From JBBSBY01 sp038250835 (GTDB lineage Bacteria > Desulfobacterota > Desulfomonilia > Desulfomonilales > Desulfomonilaceae): a stretch of DNA of 61,964 bases. The notes below the pieces were generated by a model. That model was given only the letters and a program-made list of their open reading frames with translations, was not told the DNA's origin and ran no database searches. Positions 18,365 to 27,651 of this stretch are shown here, piece by piece; the stretch's first letter is position 1, and every line of letters starts with the position of its first letter. Position numbers and translations under genes: made by a program. The stretch covers positions 1 through 61,964 of the forward strand of contig JBBSBY010000009.1 of assembly GCA_038250835.1 (NCBI GenBank), written 5' to 3'.

Positions 18365-19372
18365 TTGCAACCCATTTTGGATGTTAAAAATCTCGAAGTT
18401 CATTTTCCTTTGGATGAAGGCACAATACGGGCTGTCAATGGAGTGTCCTTTTCCGTTGAACCCGGAAAGACTTTGGGGATAGTAGGGGAATCGGGAAGCG
18501 GCAAAAGCGTAATCGGCCAGGCCATCCTAAGAATTCTTCCCGCCCCGGGCGTAATCATCGACGGAAGTATGCGGTTGATGGTGGACGGCGAAAGCATCGA
18601 GCTGACCGAACTGGACCCGAGAGGTTCCGTTGCAAGGAGCATCCGCGGCAGCGACATCGCTATGATTTTTCAGGAGCCCATGAACTCGTTTAGTCCGGTG
18701 CACAGCCTGGGGAACCAAATCATCGAAGCCGTTAGACTACATACGGATTTATCAAAGGCTGAAGCTCGCAATCGCGCGATTGAAATGTTGGCAAAGGTGG
18801 GAATTCCTCACCCGGAGCAAAGAATAGGGGCCTATCCTTACGAATTGTCCGGCGGTATGCGGCAAAGGGCAATGATTGCCATGGCTCTGGTTTGCAACCC
18901 AAGAGTGCTTATTGCCGATGAGCCGACTACCGCCCTGGATGTTACGATTCAGGCGCAAATTCTGGAGCTTCTTCGAGAGTTACAGGCTGAATTCAAAATG
19001 GCGGTGCTTTTCATCTCGCACAACCTGGGTGTAATAGCCGAAATCAGCGATGAAGTGCTTGTCGTTTACGCAGGCAGAGTAATGGAACGCGCTCCTGTGG
19101 ATGTATTGTTCAAACGGCCTATGCACCCTTACACCAAGGCTTTGCTCAAGTCAGTGCCTGGAATCGATACCCCGGTGAGAAGTCAACTGGCCACTATCGA
19201 GGGAATACTCCCCAGCCCATTTGCCGAGATTACCGGATGCCCTTTTGCACAGCGGTGTCTCGAAAAAGGCAAGAAATCCAATTGTGAAGAAGATCCTTAT
19301 CTTTTGGAAAAGATTTCAGATCATCACTATGTAGCTTGCTCACATGCGCAAAGTCGTCTCAAATCCATTTAA
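18365..19372 (+). CDS. ABC transporter ATP-binding protein, DppD/OppD type
   Basis: A 335-residue ATPase. Walker A is GESGSGKS, the Q-loop is in AMIFQEPMNSFSP, the signature is LSGGMRQRAMIA, Walker B is VLIADEPTTALD and the switch His is in LFISHNLG. The C-terminal oligopeptide domain with CPFAQRC matches the Cys-rich tail that in some family members binds a [4Fe-4S] cluster. The start is TTG 18365 with AGGTG upstream, immediately behind the permease stop. Confidence 0.93.
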   Translation: MQPILDVKNLEVHFPLDEGTIRAVNGVSFSVEPGKTLGIVGESGSGKSVIGQAILRILPAPGVIIDGSMRLMVDGESIELTELDPRGSVARSIRGSDIAMIFQEPMNSFSPVHSLGNQIIEAVRLHTDLSKAEARNRAIEMLAKVGIPHPEQRIGAYPYELSGGMRQRAMIAMALVCNPRVLIADEPTTALDVTIQAQILELLRELQAEFKMAVLFISHNLGVIAEISDEVLVVYAGRVMERAPVDVLFKRPMHPYTKALLKSVPGIDTPVRSQLATIEGILPSPFAEITGCPFAQRCLEKGKKSNCEEDPYLLEKISDHHYVACSHAQSRLKSI

Positions 19373-19383
19373 CAGAGGCAATA

Positions 19384-20415
19384 TTGGCGAATTCACAAGT
19401 GTTACTTGAAGTAAATAATCTAAAAAAATACTTTCCAATCCGCAAAGGTTTGTTCAAGAAAGTTGTGAATCACGTGAAAGCCGTGGATGGGGTCAGCTTT
19501 ACGTTGCATAAAGGTGAAACCTTGGGACTGGTCGGAGAATCCGGGTGTGGGAAAACCACAGTTGGTCGCATGATAATGGGCGCCTATAGGCCCACCGAAG
19601 GTAGTATTTGGTTCCAACCGCCTGATGGAGATCGCGTCGATATCGCTACGATTAAAGGTCCGAAAATGAAGGCTCTGCGGCCTTATATCCAGATGGTATT
19701 TCAAGATCCTTTTGCTTCTCTGAATCCCAGAATGACGATAAGGGAAATTTTAGCGGAACCATTAATCGTTAACAAAATCGCGAGAGGTCGGAAACTCGAA
19801 GAGAGGGTCCGTGAACTCGTAGAGATGGTTGGCTTACGCATACAGCATCTAAGTCGTTATCCACACGCATTTTCAGGCGGCCAAAGGCAGCGTATCAGTA
19901 TTGCCCGCGCGATGGCCTTATTCCCGGCAATAATTGTCGCGGATGAGCCCACTTCAGCTTTGGACGTGTCCGTGCAGGCCCAGATAGTTAATCTTGCCCT
20001 CGAAATTCAAGATAAAATCGGCTTATCCTATCTGTTTATCTCTCATGATTTGGGGCTGATACGTCATTTCAGTAATAGGATAGTGTTGATGTATGTAGGC
20101 AGAGTTGTGGAATACGCTCCTGCGGAGCCTCTATTTGCCAAACCTCGTCATCCTTATACGGAAGCGCTTATGTCCAATGTCCCAAGCGTAAGGCCGGAAC
20201 TCGTAGGCCGAAAAATCATTTTGCGGGGAGAACCGGCGGACCCGATTGATCCGCCGTCCGGGTGCCCTTTTCATCCGAGATGCCTGTATGCTCAGGATGT
20301 ATGCTCCCAACAAACGCCGCCTCTGCTCGAAGTGGGGCCGGATCATTATAGCGCTTGTCACTTTAGAGATGTCCTTGACCTTACGGGATGCGACGCTTTA
20401 GGCTGCGCAATCTGA
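19384..20415 (+). CDS. ABC transporter ATP-binding protein, DppF/OppF type
   Basis: A 343-residue second ATPase of the importer. Walker A is GESGCGKTT, the signature FSGGQRQRISIARA, Walker B IIVADEPTSALD and the switch His LFISHDLG. The C-terminal oligopeptide domain has CPFHPRCLYAQDVC. The frame is open from 19336, inside the preceding gene, but TTG 19384 with AGAGG five bases before it gives the standard start (LEVNNLKKYFP). It closes the five-gene operon. Confidence 0.93.
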   Translation: MANSQVLLEVNNLKKYFPIRKGLFKKVVNHVKAVDGVSFTLHKGETLGLVGESGCGKTTVGRMIMGAYRPTEGSIWFQPPDGDRVDIATIKGPKMKALRPYIQMVFQDPFASLNPRMTIREILAEPLIVNKIARGRKLEERVRELVEMVGLRIQHLSRYPHAFSGGQRQRISIARAMALFPAIIVADEPTSALDVSVQAQIVNLALEIQDKIGLSYLFISHDLGLIRHFSNRIVLMYVGRVVEYAPAEPLFAKPRHPYTEALMSNVPSVRPELVGRKIILRGEPADPIDPPSGCPFHPRCLYAQDVCSQQTPPLLEVGPDHYSACHFRDVLDLTGCDALGCAI

Positions 20416-20545
20416 AATACACTAATCCACCTTGTGAAGATTATGATTTGTATTTGCCGGAGCCCTCGGTAATTCAATCAGCCGTCTTTTGGCAAATTGT
20501 GGTATATGATGGATAGTCGGATTATTTGTTTGGGAATTAATAAGC

Positions 20546-21787
20546 ATGCTTGAGAACATCAAACGGGTTCTCGTTTATACCCATAATTCCATAGGGCTTG
20601 GTCACGCTTTTAGAACTCTGGCCGTCATAACGGGTATAAAAAAGTGGCGACCGGATATTGACTTTCTTGTGATGTCCGGCACATCCATTCCTCAGATATT
20701 TTTTGCGGAAGATATTGAAGTTGTAAAGTTGCCGTCAATCAAGTTGGATATAGATCGTCAGGGCAGTCCCATGGCCTCCAGGTACTTATCCGGTTTTGAA
20801 TTGGAAAATATTTTTGACTTTCGTCAACGCATAATTTTGGATTGCTTCGATTTTTTTCAACCTGATGTTCTGATTGTCGAACACAACATGACGGGGCAGA
20901 TGAGTGAACTGATACCTTTACTTACAAAAAAATGGATGCGCAAAGGCGGCGCCGTTGATTTCATCCTGGCGCATGTTTGTCGTGGAATCATGAGATGGAT
21001 ACCGTTGCTGAATATCCCGTATCAAAATCCGCGCCACAAATCGGAATCGATCAATTTAGGCGAACTTTATGACAGTCTGTATGTGCTTGAAGACAGAGAA
21101 GTCATTGATATTAATCGAGAGTTTTTGGGCAATGATCCTGCTCTGGAAACCAAGATCAAGTATTTGGGCAAAGTGACAAATAAGACCTACGAGGAGTTGC
21201 CCTCGAGAACTGAGGTTTTAGATAAATTCCGCGTACCGGATAAACCTTTGATTCTGGTCTCGCTGGGGCGAAATAATCAAGTTAAAGACCTAATTACAAA
21301 GCTTCTGATTTCGTTCAAGGAACTCGATGTCTACCAGAATTATCAAGTCGCCATCGTCAGAGACCCTTATATGCGATCGGATCAGGTGGAAAATATCAAA
21401 CAACTTGCCTCCCATTCGGAAGTTCGTTTCCTGCCGTTTATACCCGATATGGTCGATTTGATGTCACATTGTGAGCTTGTAATCGCCAGGGCGGGTTACA
21501 ACACCGTTAATGAAATCTTACTTACCGGCTCCCGAGCGCTCCTGGTGCCGGAGTCTCACGGGGGCGGAGAACAGGAATGGCGGGCCCAAAGCATTCAGGA
21601 GGATCATATAAAAGTCATAAGCGAGGAAACATTACTTAAAGAAAATATAAACTCCCTACTACGGCGCATGCTCCATCAAAAACAAAAAGGTCTCCCTCAG
21701 AAGTTCAATAAATACGACATCGGAAAATTTATAATAGACGACCTCGAAAAATTGAAATTGAGCGCAGAACAATGCAGATGCCGGTAG
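20546..21787 (+). CDS. Predicted glycosyltransferase, MurG/GT28-like fold
   Basis: A 413-residue protein with the two-domain GT-B pattern. The N-terminus has YTHNSIGLGHAFRTLAVI, typical of the nucleotide-sugar transferase COG4671 group, and the C-terminal half has ILVSLGRNN, then RFLPFIPDMVDLMSHCELVI, then ARAGYNTVNEIL and ALLVPESHGGGEQEWRA, the donor-sugar binding end. It lies alone between the importer and alanine dehydrogenase, so the acceptor is unknown. TTG/GTG alternatives are not needed; ATG 20546 starts the fold correctly, although the ribosome site is weak. Confidence 0.75.
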   Translation: MLENIKRVLVYTHNSIGLGHAFRTLAVITGIKKWRPDIDFLVMSGTSIPQIFFAEDIEVVKLPSIKLDIDRQGSPMASRYLSGFELENIFDFRQRIILDCFDFFQPDVLIVEHNMTGQMSELIPLLTKKWMRKGGAVDFILAHVCRGIMRWIPLLNIPYQNPRHKSESINLGELYDSLYVLEDREVIDINREFLGNDPALETKIKYLGKVTNKTYEELPSRTEVLDKFRVPDKPLILVSLGRNNQVKDLITKLLISFKELDVYQNYQVAIVRDPYMRSDQVENIKQLASHSEVRFLPFIPDMVDLMSHCELVIARAGYNTVNEILLTGSRALLVPESHGGGEQEWRAQSIQEDHIKVISEETLLKENINSLLRRMLHQKQKGLPQKFNKYDIGKFIIDDLEKLKLSAEQCRCR

Positions 21788-21840
21788 AGACATCCTATGT
21801 TGAAACAAACGCAGGCCTGTCCGGCTAGGCTGTGTCTCTG

Positions 21841-22968
21841 CTATCTCCCTTTCTCTTCCATCGCCGTCTCCAGTGGCACATATTCTCTGTTGACTCCACG
21901 GGCCACATTCTCATGCGTCAGTAGTCCTTTATAACAATTTACGCCACGCGCCAGCGCCGGATCACTCCTCACGGCGTCTTTAAAACGCATATTAGCCAAT
22001 TTTAACGCATACGGCAAAGTCAAGTTGGTCAGCGCGTACGTTGAGGTCCTGGCGACTATACCGGGAATATTGGGGACGCAGTAGTGGATTACCTCATCAA
22101 CCAAATAAGTGGGGTTTCGGTGGGACGTCGGTTTAGAAGTCTCAAAACAGCCGCCCTGGTCTATCGAAATATCGACCACCACAGTTCCGGCTTGCATTTG
22201 GCTGATCATGTCGCGAGTCACTATTTTCGGCGCCCGGGCTCCTGGAATCAAGACGGCGCCTATGACCAGATGAGCCGCCTTAATCGCCTGTTGGATGTTT
22301 TGCTTATTGGATATCAGAGTCGTGACGCGTGGGCCGTATATATCATCGAGATATGAAAGTCTCCGTTGGTCCGAGTCTACAATAGTAACATCAGCGCCCA
22401 TGCCTGAAGCTACCATTGCCGAAGCGTTACCGGCCGTACCGCCTCCGATTATAGTAACGCGACCTCTGCTGACTCCCGGAACCCCCCCCAGCAATACGCC
22501 CCTTCCGCCCTGGTTTATTTCCAGAAAATGGGCGCCGATCTGAACCCCCATTTTTCCTGCGACCTCACTCATTGGGACCAGCAAAGGTAATGCTCCATTA
22601 CTGAGCTGAATCGTTTCGTACGCGACCGCTATGACCTTTTTCCTCAGCAAAACCTGTGTCAATTCAACTGACGGCGCAAGGTGAAGGTACGCATAGATGA
22701 TCTGGGTCTCTTTCAACAAATCGTATTCCTGTGGAAGAGGCTCCTTAACTTTGATAATCATGTCGGCAATTTCGTAGATTTTGCCTGCTGAATCCAAAAT
22801 CATCGCGCCGGCGTTTGCAAACTCCTCGTCTTTGATTCGGCAGCCGATCCCTGCGCTCTGTTCGACATAAACCTCGTGCCCAAATTCTTTCAAGTCGGCA
22901 ACTCCGGCCGGGACGAGCCCCACACGATATTCATCAATTTTTATTTCCTTTGGCACGCCAATTTTCAT
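21841..22968 (-). CDS. ald: Alanine dehydrogenase
   Basis: A 375-residue NAD-dependent enzyme that interconverts alanine and pyruvate plus ammonia. It starts MKIGVPKEIKIDEYRVGLVP. The substrate-binding Lys is in MIIKVKEPLP and the catalytic His in YAYLHLAP. The NAD-binding loop is VTIIGGGTAGNASAMVASGM. Length and motifs fit the Ald family throughout. GGAGG lies upstream of the ATG. It is divergent from the PLP decarboxylase gene, so both may answer to amino-acid supply; the roughly 130-base shared promoter region shows no clear operator. Confidence 0.95.
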   Translation of the reverse strand: MKIGVPKEIKIDEYRVGLVPAGVADLKEFGHEVYVEQSAGIGCRIKDEEFANAGAMILDSAGKIYEIADMIIKVKEPLPQEYDLLKETQIIYAYLHLAPSVELTQVLLRKKVIAVAYETIQLSNGALPLLVPMSEVAGKMGVQIGAHFLEINQGGRGVLLGGVPGVSRGRVTIIGGGTAGNASAMVASGMGADVTIVDSDQRRLSYLDDIYGPRVTTLISNKQNIQQAIKAAHLVIGAVLIPGARAPKIVTRDMISQMQAGTVVVDISIDQGGCFETSKPTSHRNPTYLVDEVIHYCVPNIPGIVARTSTYALTNLTLPYALKLANMRFKDAVRSDPALARGVNCYKGLLTHENVARGVNREYVPLETAMEEKGR

Positions 22969-23102
22969 TTATAAACCTCCCGATAGGGAATATGTTTAAA
23001 CTTCCGGAGAGTTTTGGATTTTATCTCAGTATTACATTAAATATCGGACAAATTTGCTTAGCTACAAATTTCGTAAGGGCAAAACCGATCACGGAGATTA
23101 AT

Positions 23103-24467
23103 ATGACGCTAGAAAAAAAAACCGCCGATTTACTATCCGAAGCTTTAACAAAATTAGATTCCGGATTCTCAAACCTGCCCGAATTCCAGCCCGAAGCGCC
23201 CATTGATCGCATTAGACCCATCCTACTTGAAGTAGCCGAAAAGATGAAAGACAATTTCCCTTACCAGCATCCTTATTACCTTGGCCAAATGCTCAAGCCC
23301 CCTCATCCTGTAGCCCGTATGGCGTATGCGCTTTCACTATGGATAAACCCTAACAATCATGCGTTGGACGGCGGCAGAGCTAGTTCGGCCATGGAAAAGG
23401 AAGCGGTCCGGGAAATAGCCGCCATGTTTGGGTGGAATAAATTTTTGGGGCATTTGACGAGCGGGGGCACTTTCGCAAATCTTGAAGCTCTTTGGATATC
23501 CGGTAAGCTCAATCCCGGCAAATTAGTGGTGGCGTCCGATCAGGCTCATTATACCCATAATCGAATCTGTAATGTGCTGCAGATCCCGTTCAAGGCCGTT
23601 CCCACCGACTCCTCAGCCCGAATTGATGTAAGAAAACTGAGAGACATCCTGGATTCGGGGAATGTCGGGACGGTTGTGGCCACGATCGGCACAACAGCGA
23701 CAGGATCGATTGATCCTTTGATCGAAATACTGGAATTGCAGGAGCAGTATGGTTTCCGAATTCACGCGGACGCAGCCTACGGAGGATACTATATTTTAGC
23801 GGATAATCTAACCCCGCAAAGCAGGGCCGTTTATGATCACCTCGGCGAGGTTGATTCAATTGTTGTTGATCCTCACAAGCACGGTCTGCAACCATACGGC
23901 TGCGGTTGCGTTTTGTTTAAAGATCCCGGAGTCGGTAGGTTTTATAAGCACGAGTCTCCTTACACCTATTTCACATCCGATGATCTGCACCTTGGAGAAA
24001 TAAGCCTGGAATGTTCGAGAGCGGGATCATCGGCTGTGGCCCTGTGGGCAACCCAACGGATGTTTCCTCTAGAGAGAAAAGGAGAGTTTGCAGGCGATCT
24101 CGAATCGTGCAGAAAAGCGGCTCTTGAATTATACAACAGGCTGGTGGATGATCCGAAATTTATGACGGCTTTCCCCCCGGAGCTTGATATTGTCATCTGG
24201 GCGGTGTCCGCAACAAGCGCCGCCGAGTCATCCAAACTCGCGGACCTGGTTTTTGATGAAGCCGGCAAGCGGGATCTGCATTTGGCAAAGGCCAATTTGC
24301 CCAGGACGTTGTTCACCAATGTCGACCCAGGTTATAAATGGGATCAGGAAACAATTACCTGTTTGAGAAGTTGCCTGATGAAGCCTGAGCATTTGGAATG
24401 GATGGATAGAATTTGTAAGACATTGTCGGAAGCTGTGGAGCGTATACTGGGAGGCGGAACAACGTAG
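23103..24467 (+). CDS. PLP-dependent group II amino acid decarboxylase family protein
   Basis: A 454-residue fold-type I PLP enzyme of the glutamate/tyrosine/aromatic decarboxylase family. HADAAYGGYY holds the PLP-pairing Asp, and VDPHKHGLQPYGCG holds the Schiff-base K259. LTSGGTFANLEAL is the phosphate-binding region and TIGTTATGSIDP is also conserved. The substrate (tyrosine, aspartate, glutamate or cysteine sulfinate) cannot be assigned by eye. The frame is open from 22950, but ATG 23103 with GGAG seven bases before it fits the family. A stem-loop follows the stop. Confidence 0.85.
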   Translation: MTLEKKTADLLSEALTKLDSGFSNLPEFQPEAPIDRIRPILLEVAEKMKDNFPYQHPYYLGQMLKPPHPVARMAYALSLWINPNNHALDGGRASSAMEKEAVREIAAMFGWNKFLGHLTSGGTFANLEALWISGKLNPGKLVVASDQAHYTHNRICNVLQIPFKAVPTDSSARIDVRKLRDILDSGNVGTVVATIGTTATGSIDPLIEILELQEQYGFRIHADAAYGGYYILADNLTPQSRAVYDHLGEVDSIVVDPHKHGLQPYGCGCVLFKDPGVGRFYKHESPYTYFTSDDLHLGEISLECSRAGSSAVALWATQRMFPLERKGEFAGDLESCRKAALELYNRLVDDPKFMTAFPPELDIVIWAVSATSAAESSKLADLVFDEAGKRDLHLAKANLPRTLFTNVDPGYKWDQETITCLRSCLMKPEHLEWMDRICKTLSEAVERILGGGTT

Positions 24468-24480
24468 TCTAAGAAATAAT

Positions 24481-24526
24481 GATTCCCGGGGAGGTCTAAA
24501 TCTCCTCCCCCAGAGAATCTTATTTT
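24481..24526 (+). terminator. Stem-loop terminator after the PLP decarboxylase gene
   Basis: GGGGAGG (24488-24494) pairs with CCTCCCC (24504-24510), extended by an outer GATTC/GAATC pair, and is followed by TTATTTTC. Confidence 0.55.
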
Positions 24527-24656
24527 CAATTCTTAGCGCCGGATATAAATAATTACAAAATTATTTCAACAAATTCCGGCTACCTGCTCGATTAGGAATC
24601 ACATTCGGCCGCGAGGCCGCTGATCATCCTTTCCGGTTCATCATAAGGCACAAACC

Positions 24657-24902
24657 TTATTTTACTCTTTTTGCTCTTCTGGCTTTTTTGTACTTGTAGG
24701 GCTTGCAAGGCGCCGGCGCGCAATAAGTGGGCCCACAATAGGGAGCGCAATACATAGGAGCGCAGTAAACTGGGGCGCAGTATGTCGGGGCGCAGCATGA
24801 GGAAGCCTTGCCGCCACCGAACAGACCGAAAAACGCCGAAGCCGGTGAAACGAAAATTACTCCTAAAGCCACAACCAAACCTACCAATGCCAATCTCTTC
24901 AT
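24657..24902 (-). CDS. Small secreted Cys-rich protein with YCAP repeats
   Basis: An 81-residue protein of unknown function. A signal peptide (MKRLALVGLVVALGVIFVSP, cut after ASA) precedes a glycine/phenylalanine patch and about six repeats of the type (T/V/M)YCAP, with ten cysteines in total, then a very basic tail (KKARRAKRVK). The open frame reaches to 24962, but ATG 24902 has a perfect AAAGGAGG upstream. Similar Cys-Pro-Tyr repeats occur in small exported proteins thought to bind metals or sit in the envelope; that role is only a guess. It is divergent from def. Confidence 0.75.
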   Translation of the reverse strand: MKRLALVGLVVALGVIFVSPASAFFGLFGGGKASSCCAPTYCAPVYCAPMYCAPYCGPTYCAPAPCKPYKYKKARRAKRVK

Positions 24903-25239
24903 AATACCTCCTTTGACTACGGACTTTATAAGTGAATTAAAGACCGTAAATTTTCCTACCATATTAATTTGTGAATGTCTATAAATGCGTCACAAAAATG
25001 CCTTTTATATAGGTGAAGTGACTTTTCCCCTAATCCAGAATGGTGAGAACAATAGTTAAAATAGATTGTTATATGCTTGCGGGTAGCTTCTCGTTGGTAG
25101 CCCGCGGATATGAACATTTTCACCCGGGGATTCGCAAAATTTAATCGGAGTAATCAATCTCATCTCCCTTTCGCCCGGTTTCGCCCTTGACACGCTATTT
25201 AGGATGAAGACATATTATATGTGAAGAAAGCGAGGCGAA
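24903..25239. other. Divergent intergenic region before def
   Basis: No gene is seen. It holds the ribosome site of the Cys-rich protein on the minus strand, a weak GCGGGT/GCCCGC stem near 25079-25105, and a sigma-70-like promoter for def at 25187-25216. Confidence 0.45.
25187..25216 (+). promoter_or_regulatory. Sigma-70-type promoter of def-fmt
   Basis: TTGACA (25187-25192) and CATATT (25211-25216) are 18 bases apart, ending 24 bases upstream of the def start. Confidence 0.45.
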
Positions 25240-25764
25240 ATGACCGTAATGAATATTGTAACCGTTCCCGACACAATCTTGACAAAGAAGACTGAAACGA
25301 TATCCAATATAGACGATCGTATTCGCAAACTTGCGGCAAATATGGCCGACACCATGTATAAGGCGCCCGGCATAGGATTAGCCGCTAATCAAGTGGGAGA
25401 ACTGATCAGCTTGATTGTGCTGGATGTTAAATACGCTTACGCCGAAGGAAAAGATAAACGTAAAATCCCGATGTATTTAATCAATCCAAAGATTACGTTG
25501 TCCGAAGGCATGGTCGTCAAAGAAGAAGGCTGTTTAAGTGTTCCGGATTTCGGAATCGATGTAAATAGATTCGAACGTATTCGAGTCACAGGAATCGATC
25601 TGGACGGCAATCCCTTAACATTGGAAGCGGACGGTTTGTTTGCCAGGGCTTTACAGCACGAAATGGATCATCTAAACGGCAAAACGATTCTGGATCATGC
25701 TTCCGTATTGAAACGCAATCTGTACATACGTCGAGTTAAGAAACGTATCAGGAGAGATGGGTGA
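25240..25764 (+). CDS. def: Peptide deformylase
   Basis: A 174-residue metalloenzyme that removes the formyl group from nascent N-terminal methionine. All three signatures are present: GIGLAANQVG, EEGCLSVP and QHEMDHLNG, with the metal ligands Cys, His and His and the catalytic Glu. The gene ends GGGTGA, overlapping the fmt GTG start by four bases, so the formylation and deformylation enzymes are translationally coupled. Confidence 0.96.
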   Translation: MTVMNIVTVPDTILTKKTETISNIDDRIRKLAANMADTMYKAPGIGLAANQVGELISLIVLDVKYAYAEGKDKRKIPMYLINPKITLSEGMVVKEEGCLSVPDFGIDVNRFERIRVTGIDLDGNPLTLEADGLFARALQHEMDHLNGKTILDHASVLKRNLYIRRVKKRIRRDG

Positions 25765-26687
25765 GGTTAAAGATTGTCTATATGGGCTCTCCTGAGTTCG
25801 CAGTCACTCCTCTGGAATCATTGGCCGCACACTTCGACATCCCAGCAATAATTACGCAAAAGAATAAACCAAAGGGAAGGGGTCGTAAATCTCTCCCGAC
25901 TCCGGTGAAGATTGCCGGCGAAAAGTTGGGAATTCCTATTTTAGAACCTACTACTCTGCGCGATGCTGATTTTCTTTCCGCGTTACGGTTTCTTAAACCT
26001 GACGCGATTGTAGTAGCGGCTTTCGGAAAGATTTTGCCGAAAAGTATTCTTGATCTGCCCAGATTAGGATGCGTAAACCTCCATGCTTCTCTTTTGCCGA
26101 AATACAGAGGCGCCTCCCCCATACCCGCGGCAATTTTGGCGGGCGACAACGAGACGGGGGTGTGCACAATCCTTATGGATGAGCATATGGATACTGGGGA
26201 CGTTTTGTTGAGTGAAACGGCGCGCATAACCAAAGATGATACTGCGATGACTCTCCACGACAAATTATTGGAACCCGGCGCTCGTTTGGTTGTCGATACA
26301 TTGCTCGGTTTGGAAAAAGGGACTATAAACCCGTCGCCCCAGGATGAATCCAGAGCTACATATACGAAGCTGATCACTAAAAGCGACGGAAATATCAGTT
26401 GGGAAAACCACGCAAGCTATATTGAAAGACTGGTCCGAGCCATGATACCGTGGCCTGTAAGCTTTTTTGAACTCGAAGGCGAACATGTTAAGATTTGGAA
26501 GTCTCAAGATTGTGAGGGTTCAAATAAGCCCGGACATATTTTTGATTTAACCGCCGAAGGTATTTTGGTAGGAACGGGGGAGGAGCTGCTGCTGATTAAA
26601 GAAGTTCAAGCGCCGGGAAAAAGAAGAATGTCGGCTCTTGATTTTGCCCGCGGTAGACATCTGAAACTCGGCATGAAACTAAATTAA
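25761..26687 (+). CDS. fmt: Methionyl-tRNA formyltransferase
   Basis: A 308-residue enzyme that formylates initiator Met-tRNA. The N-terminal Rossmann part has VYMGSPEFAV and the catalytic NLHASLLPKYRGASPI, with Asn/His and GDNETGV. MDEHMDTGDVLL is the conserved Asp region, and a small C-terminal OB-like domain binds tRNA. The start is GTG 25761, overlapping def by four bases. Confidence 0.96.
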   Translation: MRLKIVYMGSPEFAVTPLESLAAHFDIPAIITQKNKPKGRGRKSLPTPVKIAGEKLGIPILEPTTLRDADFLSALRFLKPDAIVVAAFGKILPKSILDLPRLGCVNLHASLLPKYRGASPIPAAILAGDNETGVCTILMDEHMDTGDVLLSETARITKDDTAMTLHDKLLEPGARLVVDTLLGLEKGTINPSPQDESRATYTKLITKSDGNISWENHASYIERLVRAMIPWPVSFFELEGEHVKIWKSQDCEGSNKPGHIFDLTAEGILVGTGEELLLIKEVQAPGKRRMSALDFARGRHLKLGMKLN

Positions 26688-26740
26688 TATTTAAAAGTGA
26701 ATCCGTGTATTCAAGATAACGCCCTAAACAGGAGTAAAGA

Positions 26741-27580
26741 ATGAATCAAGTCAAGACGATCATTTTGCTGACCGCTTTGGCTGCTCTCTTAGTGGTTATC
26801 GGTGGAGCGATCGGAGGACGAAACGGGGCCACTATCGCCTTTGTCATTGCCATTGTAATGAATGTCGGTAGTTATTGGTTCAGCGACAAAATCGTTCTTC
26901 GTATGTACAACGCTCAGGAAATATCCGAACAAGACGATCCAAGTCTTTATCACTTAGTCCAACAATTGGCCACCAAGGCCGGTTTGCCGATGCCGAGATT
27001 GTATGTGATCCCGGACGCCGCGCCAAACGCGTTCGCCACCGGCCGTAATCCTTCTCATGCGGCTTTAGCCGTGACTGAAGGTATAATGCGGTTGCTGAGC
27101 TACGAGGAACTGGCGGGCGTTATCGGCCATGAACTGGGTCACGTCAGGAATCGTGACATACTGATTCAATCTATAGCCGCGACAATAGGAACGGCAATCA
27201 CATACATTGCTCAATTCGGCTTCTTATTCGGCGGCAGATCGGATGACGAAGGGCGGGGAGGCTCTCTTATAGGAACCATCCTCATGGTGGTGTTGGCTCC
27301 AATTGCGGCCATGATAATCCAAATGGCGATTTCCAGATCACGTGAATACATGGCCGACACTGCGGGCGCGGAAATTAGCGGGCATCCACTTTGGCTCGCC
27401 GGAGCGCTCAATAAACTTGCTCAAGGTAATGAGGCCATACCCATGCAGCATGGTGATCAGGCCACCGCGCATATGTTTATTGTCCAACCGTTTTTCGGTC
27501 AGGGGTTTTCCTCGCTGTTTTCTACCCATCCTCCCATCGAGGAGCGGGTTGCGAGACTGCGGGAAATGGCGCATTATTAA
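26741..27580 (+). CDS. htpX: Membrane zinc protease HtpX
   Basis: A 279-residue inner-membrane M48 metalloprotease that removes misfolded membrane proteins. Two N-terminal membrane helices (IILLTALAALLVVIGGAIG and the next) precede the zinc motif VIGHELGHVRNRD (first His at about residue 130). Two further helices follow around 145-165 and 178-195, then the third ligand region SREYMADTAGAE. AGGAG lies nine bases before the ATG. A strong terminator follows. Confidence 0.95.
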   Translation: MNQVKTIILLTALAALLVVIGGAIGGRNGATIAFVIAIVMNVGSYWFSDKIVLRMYNAQEISEQDDPSLYHLVQQLATKAGLPMPRLYVIPDAAPNAFATGRNPSHAALAVTEGIMRLLSYEELAGVIGHELGHVRNRDILIQSIAATIGTAITYIAQFGFLFGGRSDDEGRGGSLIGTILMVVLAPIAAMIIQMAISRSREYMADTAGAEISGHPLWLAGALNKLAQGNEAIPMQHGDQATAHMFIVQPFFGQGFSSLFSTHPPIEERVARLREMAHY

Positions 27581-27603
27581 GATCGGGACTACTTGAATTT
27601 GAA

Positions 27604-27629
27604 GGAAGGCTTACCGGCCTTCCTTTTTT
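27604..27629 (+). terminator. Rho-independent terminator after htpX
   Basis: GGAAGGC pairs with GCCTTCC across a six-base loop and is followed directly by TTTTTT. Confidence 0.85.
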
Positions 27630-27651
27630 GTTTAATCAAGATTGGAGTTTG

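Noticed and set aside
25778..26377. 199-residue minus-strand frame inside fmt
   Set aside because: Antisense to a strongly conserved gene; no family signal.
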